This document shows positions 42,073 to 51,032 of a stretch of 64,000 nt of DNA, piece by piece. A program made the position numbers and the translations under genes. The notes below the pieces were generated by a model that was given only the letters and a program-made list of their open reading frames with translations, did not search any database and had not been told where the DNA came from. The first letter of the stretch is position 1. Each line of letters starts with the position of its first letter. The stretch spans positions 58,323 to 122,322 of the forward strand of contig CAJUCT010000004.1 in assembly GCA_910585015.1 (NCBI GenBank), read 5' to 3'. The DNA comes from an uncultured Acetatifactor sp. Lineage in GTDB: Bacteria > Bacillota > Clostridia > Lachnospirales > Lachnospiraceae.

Positions 42073-42831
42073 CTAGTTTTCAATACCGTAGATCATGCGG
42101 ATAAAAGCCAAGATGGTATCCGTTTCCGTCACATTGCCGGCCACGCCGAGAATTACATCGTCTTCCTGGAAGATGAAAGCCTCCCGGATCCGGGGACAGT
42201 CTTGAATATACAGCCCCACGGGCACCGGTTCTTCCATACCCTCCGGACTGGACGGATCGGCGGGATATGGCGGAACATCGCTTGTCTCACCGCTCTGCTG
42301 CAGAGCGTCAAACTCCTCGGCCAGCGCCATGTCCATATAATAATAGTAGGGTTCCAACTGTGCCTGCATTTCCTGAGGCAATAGCTGGCGCAGGTCCTGG
42401 AAAGTATCATAGTAGGCATATCTGTTTATGATCGTAGGGCCGCTGGCCATCACATCCATATCCCCGGCGGCGATATAGACCATCAGGCGTTCCATGGTAT
42501 CTACATTGCCCGGGTCAAAGATACTGTCCGTAATGTAAATATTCGTATCCAGCAAAACATCATATTCTCCCAGATCAATGTCCGCGTATCCGGCAAAATC
42601 CTCACAGAAAGCATTGTAGTCCGGCGTCTGGTAGGCATTGACAAAAGCTCCGTAAAATGCCCATTCCTTGCGGGTAGCCAGAGAGTGTATCAAGGAGATT
42701 ACAATAGCGATCAGAGCCACACCGCCGATAACGTGCCACTTGTAATAATCACAAAAGTATAGAAACCGTTCTTTAAAGCTTTTCTGTTTTATTGCCTCCC
42801 GCTCTTCACGGAATTCATCCATTACCGGCAT
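42073..42831 (-). CDS. Single-pass membrane protein of unknown function
   Basis: A 252-residue protein; AAGGAGG on the minus strand selects the start at 42831 (MPVMDEFREEREAI). A cytoplasmic charged segment of about 40 residues precedes one membrane helix (VIGGVALIAIVISLIHSLA), then an outer domain of about 190 residues (EWAFYGAFVNAYQ, LLDTNIYITDS, AAGDMDVMASGP). That pattern resembles lipoprotein-like periplasmic-binding folds seen in many Lachnospiraceae, but no function is assigned. The upstream sequence on this strand ends in ATGCGGAACTCTTAAT before AGGAGG, matching the family A tail. Confidence 0.7.
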   Translation of the reverse strand: MPVMDEFREEREAIKQKSFKERFLYFCDYYKWHVIGGVALIAIVISLIHSLATRKEWAFYGAFVNAYQTPDYNAFCEDFAGYADIDLGEYDVLLDTNIYITDSIFDPGNVDTMERLMVYIAAGDMDVMASGPTIINRYAYYDTFQDLRQLLPQEMQAQLEPYYYYMDMALAEEFDALQQSGETSDVPPYPADPSSPEGMEEPVPVGLYIQDCPRIREAFIFQEDDVILGVAGNVTETDTILAFIRMIYGIEN

Positions 42832-43049
42832 TTTAGTCCTCCTTATTAAGAGTTCCGCATCCAACCGGGTGCCGCTCTATTTATTCTTATGTAAGAATAA
42901 TAAGGGTTTCCCGGCCGCATGTCAATAAAGTGTTCATTATGGGAATCTAAAAAAAGGATAAAAACCTTGCAAGTTTGTCTCAACTGGTATATCATTTTAT
43001 TACAGGCTGATGATGATCAGGCCAATACAAATAAAGGATAGGTAAATGT

Positions 43050-43547
43050 ATGAGCGAGACGTATGTGGAATGCCTGATAAAGGCGAAAGCGAAAATGGGA
43101 ATGAAGCTTTTGAAATATCTGTTGATTGGCCTGACGGTCATATTTGTGTTGCTGGCGCTGGTGGGTATCATTCTGGCCATCATTCCGGGTGTAATTACCG
43201 GCGTGGGCGCCTATTTTGTGACGCTGTACTCCGATCTGGAGTATGAGTACCTGTATCTGGACAAGGAACTGGTGATTGACAAGGTTCTGGCCAAGAGTAA
43301 GCGCAAGCGTGTGGCCACTTATCAGGTGGAACGGATGGAGATTCTGGCGCCTTTTCATTCCTACCATCTGGACAACTATAAGAACCGCCAGGTCAAAATC
43401 AGGGACTACAGCATCGGCGAGGAACTGAAGCCCGATCTGCGCTACGCAGCGTATTACGAGGGCGGCGAGAAGTTGATTCTAAGCCCTTCTGAGGAACTGG
43501 TAAAGGCCATCCGCAACGTGGCCCCCAGGAAAGTTTTTATGGATTAA
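43050..43547 (+). CDS. DUF6106-like membrane protein
   Basis: A 165-residue protein with two hydrophobic helices (about 22-57: YLLIGLTVIFVLLALVGII, then AIIPGVITGVGAYFV). They are followed by a soluble beta-rich domain (DLEYEYLYLDKELVIDKVLAK, RVATYQVERMEILAP, KPDLRYAAYYEGGEKLILSP) resembling a PH-like fold. It matches my memory of the DUF6106 family of Clostridia. Function unknown. The gene precedes guaB but has its own weak ribosome site (AGGATAGG). Confidence 0.7.
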   Translation: MSETYVECLIKAKAKMGMKLLKYLLIGLTVIFVLLALVGIILAIIPGVITGVGAYFVTLYSDLEYEYLYLDKELVIDKVLAKSKRKRVATYQVERMEILAPFHSYHLDNYKNRQVKIRDYSIGEELKPDLRYAAYYEGGEKLILSPSEELVKAIRNVAPRKVFMD

Positions 43548-43568
43548 AAAATAATCAAAAATCACGAA

Positions 43569-43604
43569 TTGACAGTTGACATCGGCTGTCAATTTTGTTA
43601 CACT
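43569..43604 (+). promoter_or_regulatory. guaB promoter with operator-like dyad
   Basis: TTGACA (43576-43581), 17 bases, TACACT (43599-43604). The arms TTGACAG and CTGTCAA (43569-43575 and 43586-43592) form a dyad over the -35 region, a plausible repressor site. Confidence 0.65.
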
Positions 43605-43656
43605 CGAATGCAAACCCAAAAGCAACTAAAATATACTTAAATAAGGAGGACTGGAA

Positions 43657-45111
43657 ATGGGACAGATTATTGGCGAAGGCATTACCTTTGACGATGTGCT
43701 GCTGGTACCGGCATATTCCCAGGTGGTGCCGAATCAAGTTGACTTGACCACATGGCTTACCAAGAAGATCAAGCTGAACATTCCGATGATGAGTGCGGGC
43801 ATGGACACCGTCACGGAACACCGTATGGCGATTGCCATGGCCAGACAGGGCGGCATCGGCATCATTCACAAGAACATGTCTATTGAAGCGCAGGCGGAAG
43901 AGGTGGACAAGGTTAAGCGTTCCGAGAACGGCGTAATCACGGATCCCTTCTCCCTGACTCCCGAACATACCCTGGCAGACGCGGACAACCTGATGGGCAA
44001 GTTCCGTATCTCCGGCGTACCCATCACGGAGGGACGCAGGCTGGTGGGTATCATTACCAACCGTGATCTGAAATTCGAGACTGATTTTTCCAAAAAAATA
44101 AAAGAATCCATGACCTCCGAAGGCCTGATTACCGCTCCTGAGGGCATCACCCTGGAGGAGGCCAAGCAGATCCTTGCCAAGGCCCGCAAGGAGAAGCTTC
44201 CCATTGTGGACAAGGATTTCAATCTGAAAGGGCTTATCACCATCAAAGACATTGAGAAGACAATCAAGTACCCTTTGGCGGCCAAGGATGAGCAGGGCAG
44301 GCTTTTGTGCGGCGCCGCAGTTGGCATTACCGCCAATGTGCTGGATCGTGTGGCAGCGCTGGTGGCGGCCAAGGTGGACGTGATCGTGCTGGACAGTGCC
44401 CACGGACATTCCGAGAACGTATTGCGCTGCATCCGTATGATTAAGGAAAAGTACCCGGAGGTACAGATTATCGCGGGCAATGTGGCAACCGGCGAGGGGG
44501 CAAGAGCTCTGATCGAGGCCGGCGCGGACGCGGTGAAGGTGGGCATCGGTCCCGGCTCCATCTGTACTACCCGTGTGGTGGCGGGCATCGGTGTGCCCCA
44601 GGTCACGGCTGTGATGGATGCCTATTCCGTGGCCAAAGAGTATGGAATCCCCATTATCGCGGACGGCGGCATCAAATATTCCGGTGATATTACCAAGGCC
44701 ATCGCGGCGGGCGGCAATGTCTGCATGATGGGCAGTATGTTTGCGGGCTGTGACGAGAGCCCCGGGGACTTCGAACTGTTCCAGGGCAGGAAATATAAGG
44801 TTTACCGTGGCATGGGTTCCATCTCCGCCATGGAAAACGGCAGCAAGGATCGCTATTTTCAGGAGAATGCCAAGAAGCTGGTGCCCGAGGGCGTGGAGGG
44901 CCGGGTGGCCTACAAGGGCCTGGTGGAGGACACCGTGTTCCAGCTCATGGGCGGCCTGCGTTCAGGCATGGGCTATTGTGGAGCCCACAACATCGAGGAG
45001 TTGAAGGAGAACGGCAGGTTTGTGAAGATCTCCGCTGCGTCCCTGAAAGAGAGCCATCCCCACGACATACATATCACCAAGGAAGCGCCCAATTACAGCG
45101 TGGACGCATAA
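43657..45111 (+). CDS. guaB: Inosine-5'-monophosphate dehydrogenase
   Basis: A 484-residue IMPDH, the first committed step to GMP (IMP to XMP with NAD+). Signatures: GEGITFDDVLLVPAYSQV, MSAGMDTVTEHRMAIAMA, two CBS domains at about 95-205 (DADNLMGKFRISGVPI, LPIVDKDFNLKGLIT), the catalytic loop GIGPGSICTTRVV with its active-site Cys, and GGIKYSGDITKAIAAG. AAGGAGG lies before the ATG. It stands alone between a promoter and a terminator. Confidence 0.97.
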   Translation: MGQIIGEGITFDDVLLVPAYSQVVPNQVDLTTWLTKKIKLNIPMMSAGMDTVTEHRMAIAMARQGGIGIIHKNMSIEAQAEEVDKVKRSENGVITDPFSLTPEHTLADADNLMGKFRISGVPITEGRRLVGIITNRDLKFETDFSKKIKESMTSEGLITAPEGITLEEAKQILAKARKEKLPIVDKDFNLKGLITIKDIEKTIKYPLAAKDEQGRLLCGAAVGITANVLDRVAALVAAKVDVIVLDSAHGHSENVLRCIRMIKEKYPEVQIIAGNVATGEGARALIEAGADAVKVGIGPGSICTTRVVAGIGVPQVTAVMDAYSVAKEYGIPIIADGGIKYSGDITKAIAAGGNVCMMGSMFAGCDESPGDFELFQGRKYKVYRGMGSISAMENGSKDRYFQENAKKLVPEGVEGRVAYKGLVEDTVFQLMGGLRSGMGYCGAHNIEELKENGRFVKISAASLKESHPHDIHITKEAPNYSVDA

Positions 45112-45240
45112 TATGGCCGGGGTATCTGTATTCATCAGCGCAGTTTCATAGATGAGGGGTCTCGGATACCGATTAACCAATAATTCACCGGGCGGAAGTT
45201 GTCGTCCAACTGTGGGAATATTCCGAATGGTGCATATTAA

Positions 45241-45286
45241 GCTAAGCCACCGAGCATTATCGGTGGCTTAGCGTATATATTTTTTC
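45241..45286 (+). terminator. Intrinsic terminator of guaB
   Basis: GCTAAGCCACCGA-gcatta-TCGGTGGCTTAGC, a perfect 13-bp stem followed by GTATATATTTTTT. Confidence 0.88.
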
Positions 45287-45315
45287 CTAAATTCCTAAAA
45301 TCCCCGAAAATTGTA

Positions 45316-45344
45316 TTGACAACACTTGCGTTATCTCATATAAT
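45316..45344 (+). promoter_or_regulatory. Near-consensus sigma-A promoter
   Basis: TTGACA (45316-45321), 17 bases, TATAAT (45339-45344). It drives a roughly 180-base structured leader before the decayed Rpn gene. Confidence 0.8.
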
Positions 45345-45530
45345 CTACCCAAGTGAAAGAGTATCTTTCCGTGTGAAATTCTTTGCCCTATTCAGCAAGG
45401 GTGAAATTCGGATAAATAATCCGATTCCGGCGTTATCAGCCATATTTCACAATCAATAAGTTTATAATGGCTGGAAATTGTTCTGTGGCGGGACTGCCGC
45501 TGCGATGTGTTTACGGTCGGAAAGGGTTAT

Positions 45531-46243
45531 ATGGGAAGAAAAGATATTGCGGACAGGTCATATTTTTCTGATTGTCGGCGTTTTGCGGAACTCATGAATG
45601 TTGTCCTCTATCATGGGGAGGAAGTGCTCCTGCCTGGCAATCTGTCTTTGTTAAGGCGAAAGTATCCTTCCCTGTCAAGCGCCTGCGGCGAACTGGAGAG
45701 GTCCTTTATCTGGGAGAAGGCCATTGGGAGGGCAGACGCCGATTGACACAGATGTTCCGGCTATCGGCAAAGAGCAGGAAACTCCTGGAGGGAAATCTGC
45801 GCGACTACGATTTTCCGCTGTTGGAGGCGGATTATATGAACCCAGAATATTACAGGACGGATTTGAGAGATTTTTTCCGGGCAATGCAGTGCCGCAGAGA
45901 CAAGGCGAAATTAAAAGAACTGTTTCTGACAGATGCTTTCCAGCGTCTTGGTCCGGAAACAGAGCAGGTAATAGCAAGACATTTGCATGTATCGCGACTG
46001 GTACATAAAATGGAGAAGGAGGGATTGTCCATGTGTAAGGCATTTGATGACCTGATGGGTGAAAAATTGCAGGAAGGAAAAGCAGTTGGGCGAAAGGAAG
46101 GCAGAAAGGAAGGCAGAAAAGAAGGGAAAAGAGAAGAAAAAATCCGAATCATCCGGCAGATGATAAAGGAGGGCCTTGACGAGGCGCTTATACACAGGAC
46201 GACAAGGTGTACCAGGGAAGAATTTTCCGCGGCAACAAGGTGA
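45531..46243 (+). pseudogene. Rpn-family PD-(D/E)XK nuclease (recombination-promoting), decayed
   Basis: The first 60 residues from ATG 45531 (MGRKDIADRSYFSDCRRFAE, LMNVVLYHGEEVLLP) match the start of Lachnospiraceae Rpn/transposase-like nucleases. From about 45740 the family's C-terminal half continues in another frame (DYDFPLLEADYMNPEYYRTD, FRAMQCRRDKAKLKELF, KMEKEGLSMCKAFDDLM). The catalytic PD-ExK core between them, about 100 residues, is deleted. The end carries the usual KEGRKEGRKEGKREEK repeats. Inactive. Confidence 0.7.
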
Positions 46244-46335
46244 GCAAACTATATGATGCTGTAATAGCTGCCGGTCTTGAAGCCCAGATCAAAGTATACA
46301 AAAAATTTTCTTAAAAATTATATGCGTAAGAGGTC

Positions 46336-46364
46336 TTGCAACAAGGGGGCGGATGCATTATAAT
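46336..46364 (+). promoter_or_regulatory. Sigma-A promoter of the flagellin-like gene
   Basis: TTGCAA (46336-46341), 17 bases, TATAAT (46359-46364). No clear flagellar sigma-28 promoter is seen. Confidence 0.65.
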
Positions 46365-46425
46365 ATAGAAAAAGGAAACATATGGGAATAGTGCGCAGAT
46401 GACTCTGTGCAGGAAAGGAGTACTC

Positions 46426-47187
46426 ATGAGAATATCAAGTATGAGCAATCCCAACTCTATATACGGGAAGATTGCCAGCGGCAAAAGGATCCAGACAGCG
46501 GCGGATGATGCGGCGGGGCTCGCCATTTCCAACAAGCTGAAGAGAAATGAAAACGGACTGGATGTAGGCGCCTCCAATATCATGGATGGAATTGGTGTTG
46601 CCAATATCAAGGATGGGGCTCTTGGCACCATGCAGGACTCTCTGCAGCGAATCAGGGAACTCAGTATTAAGGCATCCAACGGATTGTACGGCGATTCTGA
46701 GAAACAGATGATCCAGAAAGAGGTTGATCAACTGTTGGAGGGCATCCAGTATACGGCAACCGCCACTCAGTTTAACGACATGAAACTGCTGGACGGAAGT
46801 ATGGCGGACATGGATATTGTATCCAATCCGGATGGTACGGGTATGAAGATCCAGATGGAGAATATGTCGCTGAAGGCATTGGGAATTGACGGCTACAATA
46901 TCACCGGTGAATTTGATATCAGCGTTATTGATGCGGCAATGGACAAGATAAGCAGTGCCAGGAGCAGCACAGGAGCGTCCACCAACGCCATGGAACACGC
47001 CTACAATTACAACACAGGGGCATCCTACAACCTGCTGAGCGCCAGGAGCAGGATAGAGGATCTGGATATTCCCAAGGCGGTTTCTGATATGAAGAAAAAC
47101 AAGCTGCTTCAGGACTACCACATGGGTATGCTTCGAAAGAAGATGCAGAACGATTCCCTGATTACAAGGATGTTTGGCAGTATGTAG
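46426..47187 (+). CDS. Short orphan flagellin-like protein
   Basis: A 253-residue protein; AGGAAAGGAG precedes ATG 46426. The N-terminal flagellin helix is plain: GKIASGKRIQTAADDAAGLA, ISNKLKRNENGL, IKDGALGTMQDSLQRIRELS, and VDQLLEGIQYTATATQFNDMKLLDG. The C-terminal half has AMDKISSARSSTGASTNAME and SARSRIEDLDIPKAVSDM, but the last residues (LLRKKMQNDSLITRMFGSM) differ from the LLQ tail of true flagellins. The variable D2/D3 domains are absent. No other flagellar gene is in the window. It may be a minor flagellin or a non-flagellar export protein. Confidence 0.82.
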   Translation: MRISSMSNPNSIYGKIASGKRIQTAADDAAGLAISNKLKRNENGLDVGASNIMDGIGVANIKDGALGTMQDSLQRIRELSIKASNGLYGDSEKQMIQKEVDQLLEGIQYTATATQFNDMKLLDGSMADMDIVSNPDGTGMKIQMENMSLKALGIDGYNITGEFDISVIDAAMDKISSARSSTGASTNAMEHAYNYNTGASYNLLSARSRIEDLDIPKAVSDMKKNKLLQDYHMGMLRKKMQNDSLITRMFGSM

Positions 47188-47216
47188 ACACATACAGCTA
47201 TGAATCGGTAAAATGT

Positions 47217-47255
47217 AATTCCGATGGATTTTATTGTCCATCGGAATTTTCTTTT
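47217..47255 (+). terminator. Intrinsic terminator after the flagellin-like gene
   Basis: AATTCCGATGGA-ttttattg-TCCATCGGAATT, a perfect 12-bp stem followed by TTCTTTT. Confidence 0.9.
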
Positions 47256-47282
47256 GGTAAACTGAAAAAGTAATTTCCGCAC

Positions 47283-47311
47283 TTGCCAAAACGCCTCAAA
47301 CCATGTACTAT
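47283..47311 (+). promoter_or_regulatory. Promoter of the ZTP-riboswitch purine operon
   Basis: TTGCCA (47283-47288), 17 bases, TACTAT (47306-47311), just before the riboswitch. Confidence 0.55.
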
Positions 47312-47318
47312 ATAGATA

Positions 47319-47443
47319 ATCGTTACACGACTGGCGGAAAGACAGCTAAAGCTGTTATGGGAGGACCCATGGGGAGTGCATACGTAATATAAGCCGACCG
47401 CCTGGGCAGCCACCTTAACTGTGTATGCTCAGGTGGTTTTTTC
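47319..47443 (+). promoter_or_regulatory. ZTP (pfl) riboswitch with terminator platform
   Basis: The conserved pfl elements are visible: CGTTACACGACTGGCGG, GGGAGGACCCATGGGGAGTG, and the signature GCCGACCGCCTGGGCA. ZTP/ZMP signals low 10-formyl-folate. The signature bases CCGCCTGGGC (47398-47407) can pair over 10 positions (two G-U) with GCTCAGGTGG (47427-47436), which is followed by T6. Ligand binding would hold those bases and block the terminator, an on-switch. The two downstream genes carry out the final formyl-folate-dependent purine steps. Confidence 0.9.
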
Positions 47444-47472
47444 ACTCATTTTACCGAAGGAGGTATTGCAGT

Positions 47473-48180
47473 ATGGTATCACTCAAACAGGAATTGGAAA
47501 ACAATGCGTATCCCGGGAGAGGCATCGTTATAGGTCTTACTCCGGATGGAACCAGGGCTGTGACAGCTTATTTTATTATGGGAAGAAGTTCCAACAGCCG
47601 CAACCGTGTTTTTGTCACGGAGGGGGAAGGCATACGTACACAAGCCTTTGATCCCTCCAAGCTGGAGGATCCCAGTCTGATCATCTATGCGCCGGTGCGT
47701 GTGCTGGGCAACAAGACCATCGTGACCAATGGGGATCAGACCGATACTATCTATGAGGGCATGGTCCATCAGCTGACCTTTGAACAGTCTCTGCGCTGCC
47801 GGGAGTTTGAGCCGGACGGCCCTAACTTCACTCCCAGAATCTCTGGGATTATGCAGATCCAGGATGGTAAATATAGCTATGCCATGTCCATCTTGAAAAG
47901 CAACCATGGTGACGGCTCTTCCTGCGTCCGCCACACCTTTGCTTACGAGGCGCCGCTGGCGGGGGAGGGACATTTTATCCATACTTACATGCATGATGGA
48001 AATCCGCTTCCCAGCTTTGAGGGCGAACCCAAGTTGACAGAGATGATGGACGATATGAATGCGTTCACGGACATGCTGTGGGAAAGCCTGAATGAAGAGA
48101 ACAAAGTTTCCCTGTTCGTGCGCTATATCGACATTGCCACCGGGCAGTACGACACAAAAATCATAAACAAGAACCAATAA
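47473..48180 (+). CDS. IMP cyclohydrolase (stand-alone)
   Basis: A 235-residue protein of the COG3363/PurO-like IMP cyclohydrolase family (MVSLKQELENNAYPGRGIVI, GLTPDGTRAVTAYFIMGRSSN-like start, RNRVFVTEG, APVRVLGNKTIVTNGDQTDT). It closes the ring of FAICAR to IMP. GGAGG precedes ATG 47473. Together with the next gene it replaces bifunctional PurH, and both are under the ZTP riboswitch. Confidence 0.9.
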   Translation: MVSLKQELENNAYPGRGIVIGLTPDGTRAVTAYFIMGRSSNSRNRVFVTEGEGIRTQAFDPSKLEDPSLIIYAPVRVLGNKTIVTNGDQTDTIYEGMVHQLTFEQSLRCREFEPDGPNFTPRISGIMQIQDGKYSYAMSILKSNHGDGSSCVRHTFAYEAPLAGEGHFIHTYMHDGNPLPSFEGEPKLTEMMDDMNAFTDMLWESLNEENKVSLFVRYIDIATGQYDTKIINKNQ

Positions 48181-48223
48181 CAAGAGTAGAAATCTGCGGA
48201 ATTAGAATAAGGAGAGAACAATC

Positions 48224-49402
48224 ATGAGCGAGATCGAATTAAAATACGGATGCAATCCCAATCAGAAGCCTTCCCGCATTTATATGGAGGACGGCAGTGA
48301 ATTACCGGTGACTGTTTTGAACGGCAAACCCGGTTACATCAACTTCCTGGATGCCTTCAACGGCTGGCAGCTGGTGAAGGAGTTGAAGGAGGCCACCGGT
48401 CTGCCCGCAGCCACTTCCTTTAAACATGTTTCCCCGGCGGGCGCGGCGGTGGGGCTGCCCCTGCCGGAGACCCTGGCCAAAATTTATTGGGTGGACGATC
48501 TGGGAGAACTGTCTCCTCTGGCCTGCGCATATGCCCGTGCAAGAGGCGCTGACAGGATGTCTTCCTTTGGAGACTTTATCGCCCTGTCCGACGTATGTGA
48601 CGCGGATACGGCCCGTCTGATCAAGCGGGAGGTGTCCGACGGCGTTATTGCGCCCGGATACACCGAGGAGGCGTTGGAAATGTTGAAAGCCAAGAAAAAG
48701 GGCAATTACAACGTGATTCAGATAGATCCGTCCTATCAGCCCGCTCCTATTGAAAAAAAGCAGGTATATGGCATCACCTTTGAGCAGGGCAGAAACGAAC
48801 TGGATATCAACAGCGATCTGCTGTCCCATTTTGTGACGAAGAATCAGACCATCCCCCGGGAGGCCCTGATTGATATGAAGATTGCAATGATCACCTTAAA
48901 ATATACTCAGTCCAACTCCGTGTGTTATGTGAAGGGGGGGCAGGCCATAGGTATCGGCGCAGGCCAGCAGTCCCGTATCCACTGCACCAGGCTTGCGGGC
49001 AGCAAGGCGGACAACTGGTATCTGCGCCAGGCCCCCCAGGTGCTGGGACTGGAGTTTTTGGACAGCATCGGCAGGGCGGACAGGGACAATGCCATTGACC
49101 TGTACATTGGAGAGGAGTATATGGATGTGCTGGCGGAGGGAGCATGGCAGAAGATTTTTAAGGTAAAGCCTCCAGTGTTTACCGCTTCGGAGAAGAGGGC
49201 GTGGCTGGACGGCAACAGGGATGTGACCCTGGGATCCGATGCTTTCTTCCCCTTCTCCGACAACATTGAGAGGGCCCATAAGAGCGGCGTGAAGTATATT
49301 GCCCAGCCCGGCGGATCCGTGCGGGATGACTTAGTGATTGAGTGCTGTGACAAGTACGATATGGTCATGGTGTTCACGGGCATTCGACTTTTCCACCATT
49401 AA
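48224..49402 (+). CDS. AICAR formyltransferase (PurH transformylase-domain protein)
   Basis: A 392-residue protein equal to the transformylase part of PurH: ELKYGCNPNQKPSRIY, SFKHVSPAGAAVGLPL (the family's KHVNPCG-like site), ARGADRMSSFGDFIALSD, VKGGQAIGIGAGQQSRIHC, SDAFFPFSDNIERA and YIAQPGGSVRDDLVI. It transfers a formyl group from 10-formyl-tetrahydrofolate to AICAR. It lacks the IMP cyclohydrolase domain, which is supplied by the preceding gene 43 bases away. AAGGAGAG before the ATG. Confidence 0.93.
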   Translation: MSEIELKYGCNPNQKPSRIYMEDGSELPVTVLNGKPGYINFLDAFNGWQLVKELKEATGLPAATSFKHVSPAGAAVGLPLPETLAKIYWVDDLGELSPLACAYARARGADRMSSFGDFIALSDVCDADTARLIKREVSDGVIAPGYTEEALEMLKAKKKGNYNVIQIDPSYQPAPIEKKQVYGITFEQGRNELDINSDLLSHFVTKNQTIPREALIDMKIAMITLKYTQSNSVCYVKGGQAIGIGAGQQSRIHCTRLAGSKADNWYLRQAPQVLGLEFLDSIGRADRDNAIDLYIGEEYMDVLAEGAWQKIFKVKPPVFTASEKRAWLDGNRDVTLGSDAFFPFSDNIERAHKSGVKYIAQPGGSVRDDLVIECCDKYDMVMVFTGIRLFHH

Positions 49403-49472
49403 ATGCAAAACGGCCTGTCGCCCGGAAGAAATTATGGTGTGTGCCAGCTCGGCATGAGGAGATATACAGAAT

Positions 49473-50996
49473 ATGAGATTGGCAGATTTGGAACAATACA
49501 ACCCGATTACAATACAATGTCACGACAACCCAGACGCGGACGCATTGGGGTCCGCATATGGCCTTTATTGTTATTTCCGGGACAGAGGAAAGCAGGTTCG
49601 CATGATTTACAGCGGTTTTTCCCGGATACAGAAAGCCAATCTGCGTATGATGTGCGACAAGCTGAAACTTCCTATAGAATATGTGGAGCGGGAGGGGCAG
49701 CCGCCCTTCCCGGGTCTGTTGATTACGGTGGATTGTCAGTATGGGGCGGGCAATGTGACCCGGTTTGAGGCTGAGAGTGTGGCGGTGATCGACCATCACC
49801 GCATAGAGATAGAGAATATGGGCATGAGCCGCATTCAGTCTGACCTTGGAAGCTGCTGTACGCTGGTGTGGATCATGCTGCAGGAGGAGAGTTATCCGGT
49901 GAATGAGGATGTGGTGCTGGGAACGGCGCTGTACTACGGACTGTACACAGACACCAACCAGCTTTCGGAGATGAATAATCCTCAGGACAAGGATATGTGG
50001 GAGACTCTGAACACGAACAGGCGTCTGCTTACCATGTTCCGCAATTCCAACCTGTCCCTGCAGGAATTGATGATTGCGGGCATCGCCATGATTCGCTATA
50101 GCTACAACGACGAGTATCGTTTTGCCGTGATCCATTCCCAGCCCTGTGATCCCAACATTCTGGGGCTGATCAGTGACTTTCTGTTGCAAGTGGACGAGAT
50201 TGATGTCTGTCTGGTATACAATGAGGTGGGAGACGGCTACAAAATCTCCGTGCGCAGCTGTATCCGGGAGGTCAACGCCAACGAACTGGCAGCATATCTG
50301 ACAGAGGGTATAGGCTCCGGCGGCGGCCATGCCGAGAAGGCTGGTGGGTACATCAGCCAAAGGCTGTACGGAGAGAAATTTAATGCTCTCCATGCGGACG
50401 CTTATTTCAACAACCGAATGAATGAATACTTCACAGAGTTCCAGATAATAGACGCCAGAGAGTACCGGATCGATCTGACGGGGCTTAAGCGATACCGTAA
50501 ACGTCAGGATTTGATGGGGTATGTGCGGGTGGATGCCATCGAAGGCGTGGGCAAGAGCGCCATTCTCCGTACCCAGGAGGGGGATGTTACGCTGAATGTG
50601 GCGGAAGGAACTTACCTGGTACTGGAAGACGACGGGGATATTATCCAGACCAGCAGCAGTCAGTTTGAGCCATATTATGATCTTCTGGACGAGAAGTTTG
50701 ACTGGAAGGCAGTATTCTCTTATGAACCCACCATTAAGGATCATGTCAGAAATACTACTTTTCACTTACAGGATTATGCCAAATGCTGCCGCCCCAATGC
50801 TAATCTGCAAGTCTATGTGAAGCAGCTGGATAAGGGAGTAAAGCTTTTTCCTCTCTGGGACGAAGACGGCTATATGCTGGGGGGTTCGGGTGATTATCTG
50901 GCGGCATATTGCGACAATCCTCAGAATATTTTTATCATAAGGCACAAGCAGCTGGGGGAAAATTACGAGGAAGTGAGTGAAACTCTTGCGGTGTAA
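49473..50996 (+). CDS. DHH/DHHA1-family phosphoesterase with C-terminal extension
   Basis: A 507-residue protein. DHH catalytic motifs: TIQCHDNPDADALGSAYGL, LITVDCQYG, VAVIDHHRIEI and a later YTDTNQLS. The DHHA1 substrate domain ends in IGSGGGHAEKAGG (about residues 285-297). The remaining 200 residues (LTGLKRYRKRQDLMGYVRVD, DVTLNVAEGTYLVLEDDGDI) form an extra domain not found in NrnA, so the substrate (oligoribonucleotides, cyclic dinucleotides or other) is uncertain. It starts 70 bases after the formyltransferase. No membrane part, so it is not GdpP. Confidence 0.87.
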   Translation: MRLADLEQYNPITIQCHDNPDADALGSAYGLYCYFRDRGKQVRMIYSGFSRIQKANLRMMCDKLKLPIEYVEREGQPPFPGLLITVDCQYGAGNVTRFEAESVAVIDHHRIEIENMGMSRIQSDLGSCCTLVWIMLQEESYPVNEDVVLGTALYYGLYTDTNQLSEMNNPQDKDMWETLNTNRRLLTMFRNSNLSLQELMIAGIAMIRYSYNDEYRFAVIHSQPCDPNILGLISDFLLQVDEIDVCLVYNEVGDGYKISVRSCIREVNANELAAYLTEGIGSGGGHAEKAGGYISQRLYGEKFNALHADAYFNNRMNEYFTEFQIIDAREYRIDLTGLKRYRKRQDLMGYVRVDAIEGVGKSAILRTQEGDVTLNVAEGTYLVLEDDGDIIQTSSSQFEPYYDLLDEKFDWKAVFSYEPTIKDHVRNTTFHLQDYAKCCRPNANLQVYVKQLDKGVKLFPLWDEDGYMLGGSGDYLAAYCDNPQNIFIIRHKQLGENYEEVSETLAV

Positions 50997-51032
50997 CCCC
51001 GGCGGCAGGTGATGAAAGGTCTGGATATGTAA

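Noticed and set aside
45345..45530. FMN riboswitch
   Set aside because: Only the GTGAAATTC motifs match; the six-stem core and the usual downstream riboflavin genes are absent.
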